Position numbers and translations under genes: made by a program | Source of the DNA: Taxillus chinensis | Lineage: Eukaryota > Streptophyta > Magnoliopsida > Santalales > Loranthaceae | Assembly (NCBI GenBank): GCA_023512835.1 | Contig: CM042084.1 | Coordinates: 53,485,031 to 53,549,030 of the forward strand | Direction of reading: 5' to 3' | Length of the DNA stretch: 64,000 nucleotides | Shown: positions 9,775-19,640 of the stretch, in pieces | Position numbering within the stretch: the first letter of the stretch is position 1 | Layout: every line of letters begins with the position of its first letter | The notes under the pieces: model-generated | Told to the model about the DNA's origin: nothing | The model's database searches: none | What the model saw: only the letters and a program-made list of their open reading frames with translations

Positions 9775-11606
9775 GGACCCATGAGAAGAACTACCCTACA
9801 CACGATTTAGAGCTAGCTGCAGTGATCTTTGCATTGAAGAGTTGGCAGCACTATCTCCTTGGGGAGAAGTTTGTGGTATATACGACCACAAGAGTTTACA
9901 AGACATATTTTCTCAGCGGGATTTGAATCTCCGACAGAGGCGTTGGGTAGAGTATACGCAGCAGTTCCAGTCGATCTTCAGTATACACCTAGAAAGGAGA
10001 ATGTAGTAGCTGACGCCCTGAGCCGGAAGAGCCAAGCCGTAGTGGCTCTCTGTGCTGTCAAGGAATGGGAGATGATGGGGCAGCTCGCTGCTCTGAGGTT
10101 ACAGCCAATGCAAGGAGCAGTGCAGGGTATGCTGAGCATGGTTATAGCGGTGCCTGAGTTGCGGCGTCAGGTTATTGAAGGTCAGTTGGGGGATGTTGAG
10201 TGTGAGGTCCTCCGGGATCAGATTCAGACTGCCGTACTTCCCACGGATTGGACAGAGGATTCTGACCACGTGTTGCGCTATCGAGGTCGATTGATAGTTC
10301 CATCTTCTCTCCGGGAGACAGTTCTACGAGAATTCCATCACTCTCGATTGGCTGTTCATCCTAGAGGAACGAAGATGTATCTTGCTGTTCGGCAACGATT
10401 CGGTGGTCGGGCCTTAAGAAAGCCATTGCGGAGTTTGTTCGATGGTGTTTGACATGCCGCAGGTCAAGGCCGAGCATTTGCGGTCAGCCGGTGAGTTGCA
10501 ATCGTTACTTGTGCCGAGTGGAAGTGGGATCATGTGACTACGGACTTTGTCACAGGGCTTCCTCGTTCTAGAGGTCATGATACTATTTGGGTTGTTGTAG
10601 ACCGTTTGACGAAATTAGCTCACTTTATTCCGATTCGCGAGACCGATCCGATCCGGACCTTGGGACATCGTTATGTTGACGTGGTGGTACGTTTGCATGG
10701 TGTGCCTTTATTGATCGTCTCGATAGGGATGCTCGGTTCACTTCACGGTTTGGCGACGATTCCGGCGTGCGTTGGGCACCCGAGTGAATTTGAGTACGCT
10801 TACCACCCTCGGACGGATGGCCGGTCCGAGCGCACTATTCAAATCCTCGAGGACATGCTCCATGCTTGTGTGTTTGATTTTGGTGGTTGTTGGGAGGCTC
10901 ACCTTCCCTTGGTGGAGTTCTCCTACAATAACAACTATCAAGCTACGATAGGGATGGCGCCATATGAGGCATTGTATGGGCGACCGTGTCGCTCCCCTTT
11001 ATGTTGGGCCCAGGCGGAGAGGCAATTATTTTAGGTCCCGATATGGTCTAGGAGACTACCGAGTTTGCTCGGCTGATCCGACGACGGATGTTGACGGCCC
11101 GAGTCGACAGGGAGTCATATGCTAACGACGGCGGTGACCACTTCAATTTGTCGTAGGGGATCAAGTCTTCTTGCGAGTCTCGCCACGGAGGGGGCACAGG
11201 CGTTTTGGGCGAGGGTCCAAACTCTCACCTCGATTTGTGGGTCCTTTTCCTATTATTGCTGTTGTGGGACCGGTTGCCTATCACCCGAGTTGGCTCGTGT
11301 TCATGATGTTTTCCATGTCTCCCATTGCGAAGATATTACCCGGATATTTCCCATGTGCTTGATTGGCATGAGATAGAGCTAGCTGATGATGGTTTCGTTG
11401 TAAAGGCACCAGTTCAGATTTTAGACCGGCGGGAGCAGGTCTTGCGAGGCAAGACGATTCCGTTGGTCCGAGTTTTGTGGCGCCACCGTAATATGGAGGA
11501 GCAGACCTGGGAGCGGGAGAGTCAGATGCGTGTTCTTCACCCTGAGCTGTTCGAGGACGAACAGTCCGAAAATGGGGAGGATGTCAAGATCTTTACTATG
11601 CGTTGA
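9775..11606 (+). pseudogene. pol: Tek-1 RNase H end, integrase and chromodomain-like tail
   Basis: Frames at 9859-10452, 10534-11034 and 11325-11606. RNase H end with DALSRKS, integrase zinc domain start (HHSRLAVHPRGTKMY), then the core: first Asp in TTDFVTGLP, the second Asp region scrambled by a small shift (IVSIGML where IVSDRD is expected), the Glu in RSERTIQILEDML, and [11 protein letters not shown]. The tail holds GPVAYHP, DWHEIELADDGF, APVQILDRREQVL and WERESQMRVLHPELFEDEQ, the Tekay chromodomain-like module thought to guide insertion to heterochromatin. Three or more frameshifts and loss of the second Asp context make it inactive as read. Confidence 0.8.
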
Positions 11607-11831
11607 GGTAGTTAACCTGTTGTCTTTGTTTATTGTGCTTATGATTGTTAATATTTTTTGGTTGCGTGTGATTTGATGAGTCTTTGATTATTTTATTTGT
11701 GGGTGTTATTTAGTTTATCACGCTAAGTTATCATTAGGTGGTGTATAATTATCTTAGCCTATGAAGTAAAATGTTACCTCTTTAATGATGACTTGTCTTT
11801 TCGAGGATCAAAAGTCCTAAGGTGGGAAGGA
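11607..11831 (+). other. Tek-1 3' untranslated region and polypurine tract
   Basis: A short AT-rich stretch, then CGAGGATCAAAAGTCCTAAG and the purine tract GGTGGGAAGGA ending at 11831, directly before the LTR start TGTAAAGACC. Confidence 0.8.
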
Positions 11832-12059
11832 TGTAAAGACCCATACCGTGTAAGATTGATAGTTAGGCTCCGAATAAAGTTTAGAATATTTATTCGGTAG
11901 TGTGGCCTTAGCGTTAGCATTTTAAGTTCTTCTTATTATTATTAATATGTTGATTTTAATATTTTAAGTTATTGTTAAATATCATTATGATTATTAAAAT
12001 AATTATTTTAACATGTTATTATAATGGTCATATTATTGATATGATTATTTAAGTATTTA

Positions 12060-12185
12060 GATTATTGTTATTATTATTACTACGGTTATTATGTTTATTA
12101 TTATTATTATTATTATCATTATTATTATTATTAATTATTAATATTCCTGAAACTCCTATTCTTATTATTATTATTATTTAATGTT
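12060..12185. repeat. (ATT)n-rich microsatellite
   Basis: Imperfect ATT/TTA repeats over about 125 bases in the Tek-1 LTR. Confidence 0.9.
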
Positions 12186-12832
12186 AGCATAAAAGGAGGA
12201 GCCTAGGGTAGAAACCATACGTTCCATTTGTTGTGCGTTGTGCGCGGAACCTGTTGGGAGAGGAACAGGAAGAGTTTGAAGCATACTTTTCAATCAATCG
12301 TTCCAAATCAAATTCAGGTAGGTGATTCTACCCCTCGTTATTCTATTTTCTTGAATAGAAGCTGTTAGAGGTGATCATTGGGTGTTTCTTTTTTTTTTTT
12401 GTCTCGTTCCCCGTATGTCGTCCACTCCCTATGCCTGTCAGACAAATTAGCGTGGACTGCTTGGATGAAATTTCCATTGACCATCCTAGACGTTTAATGC
12501 AATCTGTCAATTGCGATTACTGTTATTATTTGTTATCAAGCCTTTCGGCTCGGTCCCTTTGCATGCAACAGGATTGTCGTGCGTCGGGGTGTGAGGGTAT
12601 TCGTGTGTTAAAGGGAAGGCGTTTCATGCGTCGAGGGCAGGATTATTGTGCGTTGAGGGGCGAGGCCTGTATCAGGTCGTGCGATGCCGAAGGAAAAAAA
12701 AAAAACAGGCTGTCCATGGACAGCGATGGGAGGGGCGGCGACTTGTGCCGGCCCCAACAGCGATCGCCGACCCTTTTGGGCTGGCGGTCCTCTGCCTGGC
12801 TCTCCTGGGCTGGCCCAGCTCTTGTTTTGAAT

Positions 12833-12835
<3 letters not shown>

Positions 12836-12868
<33 letters not shown>
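12836..12868. repeat. (AT)n microsatellite
   Basis: About 16 AT units within the Tek-1 LTR; it creates spurious ORFs with YIYIY repeats on both strands. Confidence 0.95.
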
Positions 12869-12874
<6 letters not shown>

Positions 12875-13879
12875 GTCATTTGTGACAAGTTAATACTAGG
12901 TTGGTAATTTTAGTACTCGTAAGGCCGTTATAGCGAGTCGTGACTATTGAAAACTTTGTTTATTAATTATGAGTGTGGATGTGATTAAATTGGTATTTAT
13001 TAGTTATGAGTGTGGATGTGATTAAATTGGTATTTATTAATTATGTGTGTGGACTTGTGATAAATTTGGTGTTTATCGGTTATGGGTGGGGATTTTATCA
13101 CGAAATAGGTTGGGTAATCGCGAGTCCCGCATAGGGGGGCAAGAGGCCACAGGTCCCTTATGTGGCTGGTAACCCAGGTCCCATATGTGGCAGGTTGTCG
13201 TCAGGGACACCACAGGTCCCACATAAGGCTGTCTAGTGGTGATTTGAATTCCTGGAGTTGGTGGCGGGAATTTCCATGGGTGTTTGTTTTGCCGGCATGA
13301 GCCTTTAATGATTTGAAATGTGATGTGATGTTTTATTTGTAATTGGATGGAATTTATTTGTGTTGGAATGTGACACTACACTAGCACATGCATCCACCGA
13401 TCATATAGACCTAGGAATGTGAGTAAAAAGATAGTGGAGATGGGGGTACACCTACCTGGCACTCGTGCTCACCTTACTTTATTTTTATTTTCCTACAGGT
13501 TGTAGGGCGTAGGCTGGTGGAGCCAAAGCAAAGCTGGTTGGAGCACTTTTAGAGTAGGGTTCATTTTACGGACTTATTTCCTATTCGATCATTTCTTTTT
13601 TTTTTTTCTCGGACTTGTGTCCGAGGCGCTTGTAAAAACTTTATTCGCTTAACCTTATTATTTACGTTAAGGGGTGTTAGTTGATTCTAATAATATTAAT
13701 TGCATTGCTATACTTGTTACCTGCTTGAATGTATTATTGGACCATTGGAAAGTACAATTCTACCCCCGTTGTGGTGTCGTACTAGTTTGGATTGGTCGTT
13801 TTTCCCCTCGACCCTTGTGGTGTGGGCATGGGGAAGTCGCATTCCTAGTTCTATGGATTTCAGAATTTGGGGCGTGACA

Positions 13880-14011
13880 CGAACAATGCAAAAGAAACAA
13901 ATAACATAAAATAAAGACAGAATAAACACCAAGATCAGAATTCAAACAATTTCACTTAATGTTGATTTTAAAAACTAGTTAACTGTTTAATCCCCGACAA
14001 TGGCGCCAATT
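13880..14011 (-). other. Ath-2 leader with tRNA-Asp primer binding site
   Basis: On the minus strand, just inside the 5' LTR, the sequence TTGGCGCCATTGTCGGGGA (13991-14009) matches, with two changes, the end of tRNA-Asp used by Athila elements. The rest of the leader matches 58370-58470 of Ath-1. Cut at 13880 by Tek-1. Confidence 0.8.
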
Positions 14012-15083
14012 TGATAGACAGATTTTTAGCCTCCCTAAAAGAGTTAGCTAACGTCGTTAAACCTCTCTTCAAGATAATTAATTCCCTTAGTTTGCACTAA
14101 ATAGAATAGTAGAAAGTAAGGGGTCGAACCCACAGGGATTAACCTAGTTTTCTAGTTCTTAAATCAAAACACCCAATTACTCTTGTTCTATAAAATGTCT
14201 TGGCAAAAAGTTTTCTTTTTTAAACTAAAGATCTAATTTTTATTTGGTTTTCTGAATAAACAAAGAAAGCAAATTGTTTTTAGGATTAAGATTCAAGGAT
14301 TAAAGGTATCTAGGGTCATAACTTCACCTCCCTATGTTGTTTCTACTGATTTTAAGGTTCTTGAGATTATTTAATTGATAACATGTTATAACTAAGCCAA
14401 GGTACTGCAATTGGTCATTGCCAGCCCTTCTAAGTACTGTCTGCCTGAATGGTCATCATGACATTAACATGCAAAGCCTAATTATCATGCTCGTGACAGG
14501 ATAATGGTCACACCAATCACAAATATGTTATGAATCAAAGATCAGCCTCAGACTAAGGCTAAGAAAACCCAGGTGTATAGCCCAAATATTAAAAGATGAA
14601 GAACAGATTCACAAAACATGCAATCTCAATTAAACAAACTCAATATTCAAATAATCAGTTTAATAACTTAGGGAGCTACATTGCTCCCCTAGATAAAGGA
14701 AATTACTCACACATGTTCTTGAATAAACAATAAGAAATAAAGAACATCATCCTCAAGCAGCTGCAACAGAACTACAATTTTAGATCTTCTCCAGCCGTCA
14801 GACCTCCTAGGGCCATCAGCTCCAGGATCAGAACCCTAGCCTCCAAAATCGTGAGACTCTCTCTCTCCTCTCTCTAAAAACGTGCTCCTGGAGTGTAATG
14901 GGTGCCCTAGCCGCCAGCAGTTGCCACTTATCAAAACGACATAGTTTTGATAAGTAGTTTCCATTCTTCTTCTAACTTGAATACAACTCGAACCAAGCAT
15001 AATTTGGACTAGGTGCTTTAGAGAAAAGTGTTTAAAATAACAAAACAAAGTGATCCATGCAAAAATCTGGCTACACGGCATGT

Positions 15084-15111
15084 TGCACGTCATATGGCCA
15101 TATGACATGCA
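15084..15111. repeat. Long palindrome in Athila U3
   Basis: Arms TGCACGTCATATGG without spacer, one mismatch (ACATGCA in the right arm). Partner inverted repeat at 15184-15213 with arms TGCACGTCATA. Confidence 0.9.
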
Positions 15112-15337
15112 CCTCCAAATGGTCTGCAATTTTGCTCCAGGATTCCTTGACACGTGTAGAAGGCAGAGCTGCAATAAAATCCTTGCACGTCATAAGGGTC
15201 CATATGACGTGCACCCTTATTTTGCCTCCTCAGGCTGCCCCATTTTGCCACAAGTCCCTTCTTTGATAAATGAAGTGTTTTGGCTGGTGTCCATGAGATG
15301 AAATTGCCTAAAAAACCTGCCAAAATAGCTCAAAAAA

Positions 15338-15368
<31 letters not shown>
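15338..15368. repeat. (CA)n(TA)n microsatellite
   Basis: About 8 CA then about 8 TA units in the Ath-2 5' LTR. Confidence 0.95.
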
Positions 15369-15491
15369 GGTCAAGCAATCTTCCTAGGGTGTTTGAGCAA
15401 ATATCTAAGAAATATAGATGAATTAAGCTCTAATCATGCTCTTTAATACCCTAAATATGCACTAGAATAATGGCATAAATGCACATTATCA

Positions 15492-15770
15492 AAGAGTAGG
15501 AGATAGTGTGCAATGTGGGAGTACCTATGTTGTTTAATGGCGGGAGTTCTAGCGATGGATAAGGTAAAGCAAGGACTATTTGTGGTCAGAGGTACCATAA
15601 TTGTTTTCTATATTGTGTGTATAGCCTTAATTGATACTGGTGCTACGTATTCATTTATTTCTAAAACGTTGGTAGACGAGTTAGAGTTGAATTATGATTC
15701 AACAGTTAAACTATTAGTTATTGAGTCACCAGGTATACAGGAAATTGACCTTAAATAAGATTTTTCGTAG
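15492..15770 (+). pseudogene. Gypsy protease relic
   Basis: Plus-strand frame 15513-15758 has the retropepsin core IDTGATYSFISKTLVDELEL preceded by KQGLFVVRGTI, as in Tekay-type Gag-Pol. It ends at a stop and the flap and C-terminal ILGMDWL block are missing because the sequence jumps to integrase. AT-rich and diverged, so older than the Tek copies. Confidence 0.7.
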
Positions 15771-16140
15771 TTGTCAGATTTCCTTTGGGGGTGTAGGCCT
15801 CCAATGTATATAGGTGTTCCTAAGCTGCAACAACATGTCATAAAAAACCAATTGAGGGATATCAAGTGTGAGGTCATTTGTGACAGGATTCAGTGGGGTG
15901 AACTGTATACGGATTGGACAAAAGATACAGACCATGTGTTATGGTTTAGAGGGTGGTATGTAGTTCCATCATTTGTTCGAGAAAAGGTTTTGAAAGATTT
16001 TCATTAGTCAAGATTAGTTGTACACCATGGAGGAACTAAAATGTTTCAGCCTTAAGGAGGCAATTTTGGTGTCTTGGTTTGAAGAAACTTGTTACTGGAT
16101 ATGTTCAGCGATGTTTAATTTATCAACAAGTGAAAACCAA
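15771..16140 (+). pseudogene. Gypsy integrase N-terminal relic
   Basis: Frame 15771-16007 (LQQHVIKNQLRDIKCEVICD, YTDWTKDTDHVLWFRG) matches the segment between RNase H and integrase of Tekay elements (for example VREEQLGDIECEVLRARIE in Tek-2). A second frame continues the zinc domain (GYVQRCLIYQQVKTKHKR), in which the second Cys of the C-x2-C pair is Tyr. All of the reverse transcriptase between this and the protease relic is deleted. Confidence 0.65.
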
Positions 16141-16361
16141 ACACAAGAGATTATGGTGTTCCCATGGTCCTTATAGTTGTCATTGTTGTCAACAGGATGC
16201 AGAGTCGAAGATCCGTACTGGGTTGGATAACTTTGTAGAGTGATCTCTTAGAGTGAGGTCGTAGAGGAAGTCTAACCATGTACTTTCAAGGTTGAAGATC
16301 AGCTGATTCGAAGATATGTAGGGTCAAAAATCCTCAGACCATTAGGCTCGAAGCACCTCCG
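16141..16361. other. Unassigned relic sequence
   Basis: No ORF or repeat that I recognise. It lies between the integrase relic and the truncated Athila 3' LTR. Confidence 0.4.
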
Positions 16362-17660
16362 ACTTGGCAAAAAGTTCTCTTTTTAAACTAAAGATCTAAT
16401 TTTTATGTGGTTTTCTAAAATATTAAAGATAGCAGAATTGATTTTAAGGTTAAAACTCAAAGATTAAAGGCATCTGGGATCACAATTTCACCTCCATACA
16501 CTGTTTCTACTGATTTTAAGGTTCTTAGGATTATTTAAATGATAGCATGCTATACATGAGCCAAGGTTCTGCAAATGGTCATTGATAGACCTTCTAAGTG
16601 TTGTTTGCCTGAATGGTCATCATGGCAGCAACAAACAAAGCCTAATTATCATACTCATGATAGGATAATGGTCACACCAATCACAAATATGTAATGAACC
16701 AAAGGTCAGCCTCAGACTAAGGCTAAGAAAACCCAGGTGTACAGCCCAGATATTAAAAGATGAAGAACAGATTCATAAAATATGCAATCTCAATTAAACA
16801 AACCCAATATTCAAATAATCAGTTTAACAACTTAGGGGGCTACATTGCTCCCCTAGATAAAGGAAACTACTCATACATGTTCTTGACAAAGCATAAACAA
16901 ATAAAGAACATCATCTTAGAACCAAGAGTAGCAGAACTTCAACTCTGGATCTTCTCCAGCCATCAAACTCTTAGGGCCGGCAGCTCGAAGAACGTGAGCC
17001 TTCTCTTTCTCTCTCTAAAAACGTGCCCTCCTCTCAAGATGTCTCTTTAGGGCCTGCTGCACCCCTATATATAGAGGAACCTGTCGTGCAATGTGTGCCC
17101 TAGCCGCCACTGTTGTCATTAATCAAAACGGCGTAGTTTTGATAAGTGACACTTCCAACATTAAAATCTCTCAATCTAAGCACAATATGAACAAGGTCTT
17201 TTAGGAAAGAATGATCAGCATAACAAAACGATTGAATCGGTGCAAAAATATGGTGCACGTCAATTTGAACGTTATATTCCCAATTGGCTGTGCCTCCAAA
17301 TTAGGTGAAATTCTTCCCTAAGCTTCCTTGCATCATGTAGAAGGCTGGTATGCAATAATATGCTTGCACGCCACTTGGTCCAATTGGCGTTCAAGGCCTT
17401 TGGCTCTAAAACTTCGTGGAAGGTAGAGGACATCATTCGAAAAACTTTAGTTCTCGCACGCCAATTAATTGGAAGTCATCTACTTGGTCAAAATTAATCT
17501 CCAAAACCTGACAAAACAGCCTAAAAGCGCATGTATATGCAAATAGCATCTTCCTAGGGGTTAGAGCAAATATAAATGAAATATGATACAATAAGGCTCT
17601 AATCATGCTCTAAACACCCCTAAATAGGCAATAGAATAACGGCATAAATGCACGTTATCA
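16362..17660 (-). mobile_element. Ath-1 3' LTR, truncated at its 3' end
   Basis: Matches 58665-59963 of the Ath-1 5' LTR and ends TTATCA, followed by the polypurine tract at 17661, so it is the 3' LTR of a minus-strand Athila. About 190 bases corresponding to 58474-58664 are lost at its left edge. A TATA-like CTATATATAG is at 17065-17074, with a TCAAAAC palindrome close by at about 17123-17142. Confidence 0.85.
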
Positions 17661-17852
17661 AATACACCACACTTGAACCATTGCTTGTCCTCAAGCATGC
17701 AGAAATAAAATAAACACTCAGTCAAACTGGAAGAAAAATAAAATAACAATCAAAGAGAATCATGGTTTCCTAAGCATGCACTCTATCATGATGAAATGGG
17801 AATTTAAGCAACCAAAATGAGTCATAGCTTAGTTCATTCATATCTATATTCC
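17661..17852 (-). other. Ath-1 3' untranslated region with polypurine tract
   Basis: The minus strand reads GGTTCAAGTGTGGTG next to the LTR. It is interrupted after 17852 by Sire-1 and resumes at 50228; the five bases ATTCC (17848-17852) are repeated at 50223-50227 as the target duplication. Confidence 0.85.
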
Positions 17853-19039
17853 TGATGGTCCCTTGGAGCCTAAAGGGCGGGGGGTGAATAGGCTCTTATC
17901 GAAACTCTTTCTATTCTCTTATGACACAAACACTTATCTAGTTAAGTGATAGAATCACTGCGGAAGATAACCAGATAGTGGAAGTATTTTTTTTTATTAT
18001 CAAAAGATAAATACAACAAAATAGAAGCAAAACTCTCTTACACTCTGTTTACAAAAAGGATTCACACACTAGCCTATATTATGTCTTTGAACTCTTGTGC
18101 ATACACAGGATTGATTCAGGCTTGCTCGCACTCTCACTCTTTAAATGTACAAGTATGAATATTTATACAAACATTCTTAAGAGACAACCTTGGAACTTGT
18201 AGTTCCGGAATGCGTTTAGCACTAACTATTCCTCGGTAATCTCTCTGCCTTGACTGCTGTGGTTTGTGGAGCTCGAGATCTTGGGTTTGAAGAGTATAAG
18301 TGCCTTTGTTAGTTCCCAAGTATAATTAAAGTTGTGTCCACATATCCGGGTGATCCACGTGTAAGATTCTTCGGGTTCTCAACGAGTTTGTCTTACATCG
18401 GGACACCACGAGTTGATAACTTTAAATGCGGTAAGTTAAGTAACATCTTCTTGGTCCGGTGTAATTTTCCTTACTCCATTGCTAATGAAGCTCGGAACCT
18501 TACTCCGTGTCGGTGGTTGCTTACTCCGTATCTATTTGGTACTTGGAATCCTTAGTCCGTGTCGGCGCTTCCTTACTCCGTGTGAATGAGAAGGTTGGAG
18601 TGCTTATTCCGTATCGGTGCTTCCTTACTCCGCATGTAAGTTCCTTACTCCGAATGTAAGTTCCTTACTCCGTGCGAGTCTAAAGGATCGAATGGCTTAC
18701 TCCGTACTAGCACATCCTTACTCCGCATGAGTGAGTGGTCCGGATTCCTTACTCCGCATCTGGTTTCCTTACTCCGTGCGAATAAAGACTCGGGTCCTTA
18801 TTCCGCATCGGTACTTCCTTACTCCCTATGTATGAATGACTCGGTTATTTACCAAGTGTTTGACGACACTCACTCTTGTCCGGATCAGGATTATGTATCC
18901 TGTCCTTAGCTTTGCTCTCACGAGTGTATCTCCGGATTAATAACATATCTTCTGCAATGATCAAAGAAACACAAAAGATCTCAGATCAAATTACATAGGG
19001 CTTTATTAGCATGATCCAAATTCTTGGCTTGATCCAACA
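17853..19039 (-). mobile_element. Sire-1 3' LTR
   Basis: Displayed from TGATGGTCCC to GATCCAACA, 1187 bases; highly similar to 49023-50222. It contains a tandem CTTACTCCG array. Confidence 0.92.
18465..18835. repeat. CTTACTCCG tandem array in Sire-1 3' LTR
   Basis: About 15 degenerate copies of (C/G)CTTA(C/T)TCCG spaced by 10 to 30 bases, in part as units of TTCCTTACTCCGTATGTAAG. The matching array in the other LTR is at about 49635-50015, with one unit arranged differently. Confidence 0.9.
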
Positions 19040-19054
19040 ATCTCCCCCCAATTA
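19040..19054 (-). other. Sire-1 polypurine tract
   Basis: The minus strand reads TTGGGGGGAGAT immediately before the LTR start TGTTGGATC. Confidence 0.85.
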
Positions 19055-19183
19055 TGGATATGCCCAAACCCTTTGTAATCTGATCTGGTAAGCAAGATAA
19101 AAAGATAACATACAGAATACACATCACAACCATTTTCATTTATCAACGAATGAATACAATTCAGCCTTTATACAAGATTTTCA

Positions 19184-19640
19184 TTAAGGTACATAAGGCT
19201 TACTATACTTGACGATCATTGTTGTTGCTTTCTCTCTAAGCTCCATTGTCTGCTTCATCGAATAAGTGGTGTGTTGGCTCCAAGATTTGTCGACACTTAA
19301 GAATGACTTGATGAAGTAACAGACAAAGGCCCCGCAGCTATCTCCATCTGGCTATTGTGGCACTTGCTTCTTGTCCCGGAATGTCGCCTTCAGCTTCTCA
19401 GTTGGTCTCAAAGGAGTGATGCCCAACTTTTCATATAATCCGGCTTTCTTCACGACTTGATCAACCTGAGACACAGTGGTTCCCATTGATTCTTTCTTAC
19501 ATACTGCTCTACAATCTGATGAGAATCAATCAGAATCATCTGTTTAGACTGAATCATGAAGACAGCCATCATGAAATGTAGCGACATGATCCGATACGGA
19601 ATGAGGATAGTTGAGAGAGTTCTCCATGACTTGCTATCCT
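19184..19640 (-). other. Ulp1/SENP-like catalytic region of Sire-1 extra ORF
   Basis: His codon 19576-19578 in SLHFMMAV, Asp 19525-19527 in MILIDSH, Cys 19334-19336 in DSCGAFVCYF. Six codons before the Cys, where C48 proteases have the oxyanion Gln, the codon is TAG (19352-19354) in the context VPQ-stop-PDG; the Ath-1 copy reads PQQPD, so the original was probably CAG. A one-base shift at a CAGG tetramer lies between Asp and this site. His-17-Asp and Gln-6-Cys spacings are those of SENP1. Confidence 0.75.

Larger units (their letters stand above)
6592..13879 (+). mobile_element. Tek-1: Tekay-lineage Ty3/gypsy element, 5' truncated
   Basis: Order on the plus strand: leader, gag with two zinc knuckles, protease, reverse transcriptase, RNase H, integrase with C-terminal chromodomain-like region, polypurine tract, 3' LTR. 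No 5' LTR or tRNA-Met primer site is found; the left end at 6592 abuts a copia LTR tail. The leader around 6633-6680 resembles that of Tek-5 near 63127-63160. The right end abuts the Athila leader at 13880. The reading frames have several stops and shifts. Confidence 0.85.
11832..13879 (+). mobile_element. Tek-1 3' LTR
   Basis: Begins TGTAAAGACCC and ends GGGGCGTGACA, the Tekay termini shared with the other copies in the window; 2048 bases. Internal parts differ from Tek-2 to Tek-5: the GCACG palindrome module is absent, and there are ATT-rich DNA (11925-12185), an AT microsatellite and a short repeat of an ACAGGTCCC(A/T)TATG type at 13148-13235. Confidence 0.85.
14012..15491 (-). mobile_element. 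Ath-2 5' LTR (Athila)
   Basis: Displayed from TGATAGACAG to TTATCA (1480 bases), so on the minus strand it reads TGATAA...TGTCTATCA. The primer site lies to its left, making this the 5' LTR of a minus-strand element. It contains a TCAAAAC palindrome at 14932-14951, the two long palindromes at 15084-15111 and 15184-15213, and a CA/TA microsatellite at 15338-15368. It closely matches 641-1189, supporting one element spanning 641-15491 with its body replaced. Confidence 0.85.

Noticed and set aside
12371..12907. 178-codon ORF ending in repeated YI
   Set aside because: Lies inside the Tek-1 LTR and runs through an AT microsatellite; no family resemblance.
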